Translations under genes and position numbers: made by a program
The notes under the pieces: generated by a model
Seen by the model: only the letters and a program-made list of their open reading frames with translations
The model's database searches: none
Told to the model about the DNA's origin: nothing
Assembly (NCBI GenBank): GCA_903844815.1
Contig: CAIMVD010000100.1
Coordinates: forward strand, 47,316-111,315
DNA: 64,000 nucleotides
DNA from: an uncultured Bacteroidota bacterium
GTDB lineage: Bacteria; Bacteroidota; Bacteroidia; Bacteroidales; VadinHA17
Direction: 5' to 3'
Part shown: positions 63,207 to 64,000 of the stretch, one piece after another
Position numbering within the stretch: the first letter of the stretch is position 1
Layout of the letters: each line of letters opens with the position of its first letter

Positions 63207-63635
63207 ATGATGGATCTTAAGAATGTAAAGATAGCCGTAGATTTTGACGGTACCATTGTAGAGCATACCTATCCTGAAATCGGGAAGGAGATGCTATTCG
63301 CTTTTATGACTTTGAAAGAGATAGAAAAGAAGGGAGCCCTGCTCATTTTGTGGACTTTCCGTGCCGGGAAAGAGCTTGATGCAGCCGTTGAATACTGCAG
63401 GCAAAACGGCATAGAGTTTTATGCTGTGAACAGGAATTACCCCGAGGAGGTGTTCGACGATACGATGAGCCGAAAGATTAATGCAGATATTTTCATTGAC
63501 GACAGGAACGTGGGTGGCTTTCCCGGCTGGGGCGAAATCTGGCACATGTTGTTTCCATATGATCCCGACAAGAAAGAAGTCGATAAAATAAGAGCCTCAT
63601 CAAAAGGAAGTATCCTTAAACGTCTCTTTTCCTAA
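63207..63635 (+). CDS. HAD family hydrolase (BT0820-like)
   Basis: A 142-residue member of the HAD phosphatase superfamily. The nucleophile motif is VDFDGTIVEHTYPE, motif II is LWTFRAG, and the acidic motif is IFIDDRNVGG. The short form without a cap resembles the Bacteroides BT0820 type. Substrate unknown. Divergent from pssA; followed 12 bases later by the lipoprotein gene at the window edge. Confidence 0.85.
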   Translation: MMDLKNVKIAVDFDGTIVEHTYPEIGKEMLFAFMTLKEIEKKGALLILWTFRAGKELDAAVEYCRQNGIEFYAVNRNYPEEVFDDTMSRKINADIFIDDRNVGGFPGWGEIWHMLFPYDPDKKEVDKIRASSKGSILKRLFS

Positions 63636-63646
63636 AACAGGAACAT

Positions 63647-64000
63647 ATGAAATCATTTTTAAAAAGAGTAATTTTTATTTCTCTGGCAGTTATTCCTCTC
63701 GTATGGACCGTCTCATGTTCAGGAAAACCAGGTTCAAAAGCTGAAGCAGTCATACCGCCTAAACCTGAAGACAGGGAGACTACTTCAAAAATCTTCAGGA
63801 TTGTTTCGCCGGAGGAAAATTCCACCTTCAGGCTTCATGAGCCTGTTAAAATAGTACTGGAGCCGTCAAACAAGGAAAAACTGCCTGACTCAGTTCGGAT
63901 ATATTTTGATGGCAAGCATATAACAACAATAAAATCAGCTCCGTGGGAATATTCCATTAATGGAGTATTAACTGTTACCACTGGAAGAAAGTCGCTGAAA
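63647..64000 (+). CDS. Lipoprotein, 3' truncated by window edge (possible glutaminyl-peptide cyclotransferase)
   Basis: An open frame of 118 codons runs to the end of the window. The signal ends in TVSCSG, a lipobox. A linker of charged residues is followed by IFRIVSPEENSTFRLHEPVK and SVRIYFDGKHITTI, an Ig-like (fibronectin-type) start. In Bacteroidota such an opening often precedes a glutaminyl-peptide cyclotransferase domain, which would lie outside the window, so the product is not certain. Confidence 0.6.
   Translation, partial: MKSFLKRVIFISLAVIPLVWTVSCSGKPGSKAEAVIPPKPEDRETTSKIFRIVSPEENSTFRLHEPVKIVLEPSNKEKLPDSVRIYFDGKHITTIKSAPWEYSINGVLTVTTGRKSLK

Noticed and set aside
63116..63256. Upstream extension of pssA
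   Set aside because: It overlaps the divergent HAD gene and its start; the family N terminus begins at the ATG at 63115.

Overview
The window looks like a chromosomal segment of a Bacteroidota bacterium, probably a free-living or sediment relative of the Bacteroidales. The sequence support is: type IX secretion (T9SS) signatures (a PorQ-like gene and a secreted beta-helix protein with a C-terminal sorting-type domain); many copies of the Bacteroidota -7 promoter word TAnnTTTG ahead of genes; the orders DUF4492-cydA-cydB, porQ-cmk-ispH and rsfS-ftsH-cdsA-psd; a CcsB/CcsA fusion; and type B L31. No rRNA, CRISPR array, phage or transposase was seen. One tRNA (His) is present.

Layout. 1-6.4 kb: end of a surface-polysaccharide type locus (sugar aminotransferase cut by the left edge, a double acetyltransferase, a secreted beta-helix protein, an ATP-grasp enzyme). 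6.3-14.1 kb, minus strand: a closely packed run (EamA transporter, porQ, cmk, ispH, pfkA, a DUF362 ferredoxin protein, a CDF metal transporter, a Gfo/Idh oxidoreductase). 14.4-19 kb: etfB, etfA and a two-gene membrane Fe-S module that probably passes ETF electrons to menaquinone. This run is interrupted by a small repeat-bounded GxxExxY cassette and a deleted copy of it. 19-28.7 kb: a cytochrome region (lipoprotein cytochrome, DUF5777 barrel, seven-heme cytochrome, cytochrome b, a multiheme lipoprotein with a collagen-like linker, a Crp/Fnr regulator with a perfect FNR-type site in front of it, and the CcsBA cytochrome c maturation protein). 28.9-37.1 kb: surface hydrolases (YncE/phosphoesterase, GH130, GH32, neutral ceramidase, a Tat-exported Gfo/Idh protein). 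37.3-45.6 kb: an unusual ABCG-type transporter, an HD hydrolase, an AAA ATPase beside a decayed relative, tRNA-His, a flippase and an acetyltransferase. 45.7-57 kb: housekeeping (rpmE2, lon, coaD, nudix, pyrE, birA, rsfS, ftsH, cdsA, psd, flavodiiron protein). 57-64 kb: hsp20, AI-2E transporter, cytochrome bd (DUF4492, cydA, cydB and an overlooked 44-codon membrane ORF), pssA, a HAD phosphatase and a lipoprotein cut by the right edge.

How it fits together. cdsA, pssA and psd together give the route from phosphatidate to phosphatidylethanolamine. EtfAB plus the Fe-S/cytochrome b module, the multiheme cytochromes, CcsBA, the flavodiiron protein and cytochrome bd point to an anaerobic or microaerobic respiratory life with oxygen defence. 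The FNR-type site suggests the Crp/Fnr protein or a relative reads oxygen or redox state here. Intergenic regions carry several families of palindromic, MITE-like repeats. I found no clear new defence system. The most original signals are the GxxExxY cassette with its deletion derivative, the small ORF after cydB, the FNR-controlled cytochrome region, and the paired 13-bp boxes before hsp20.
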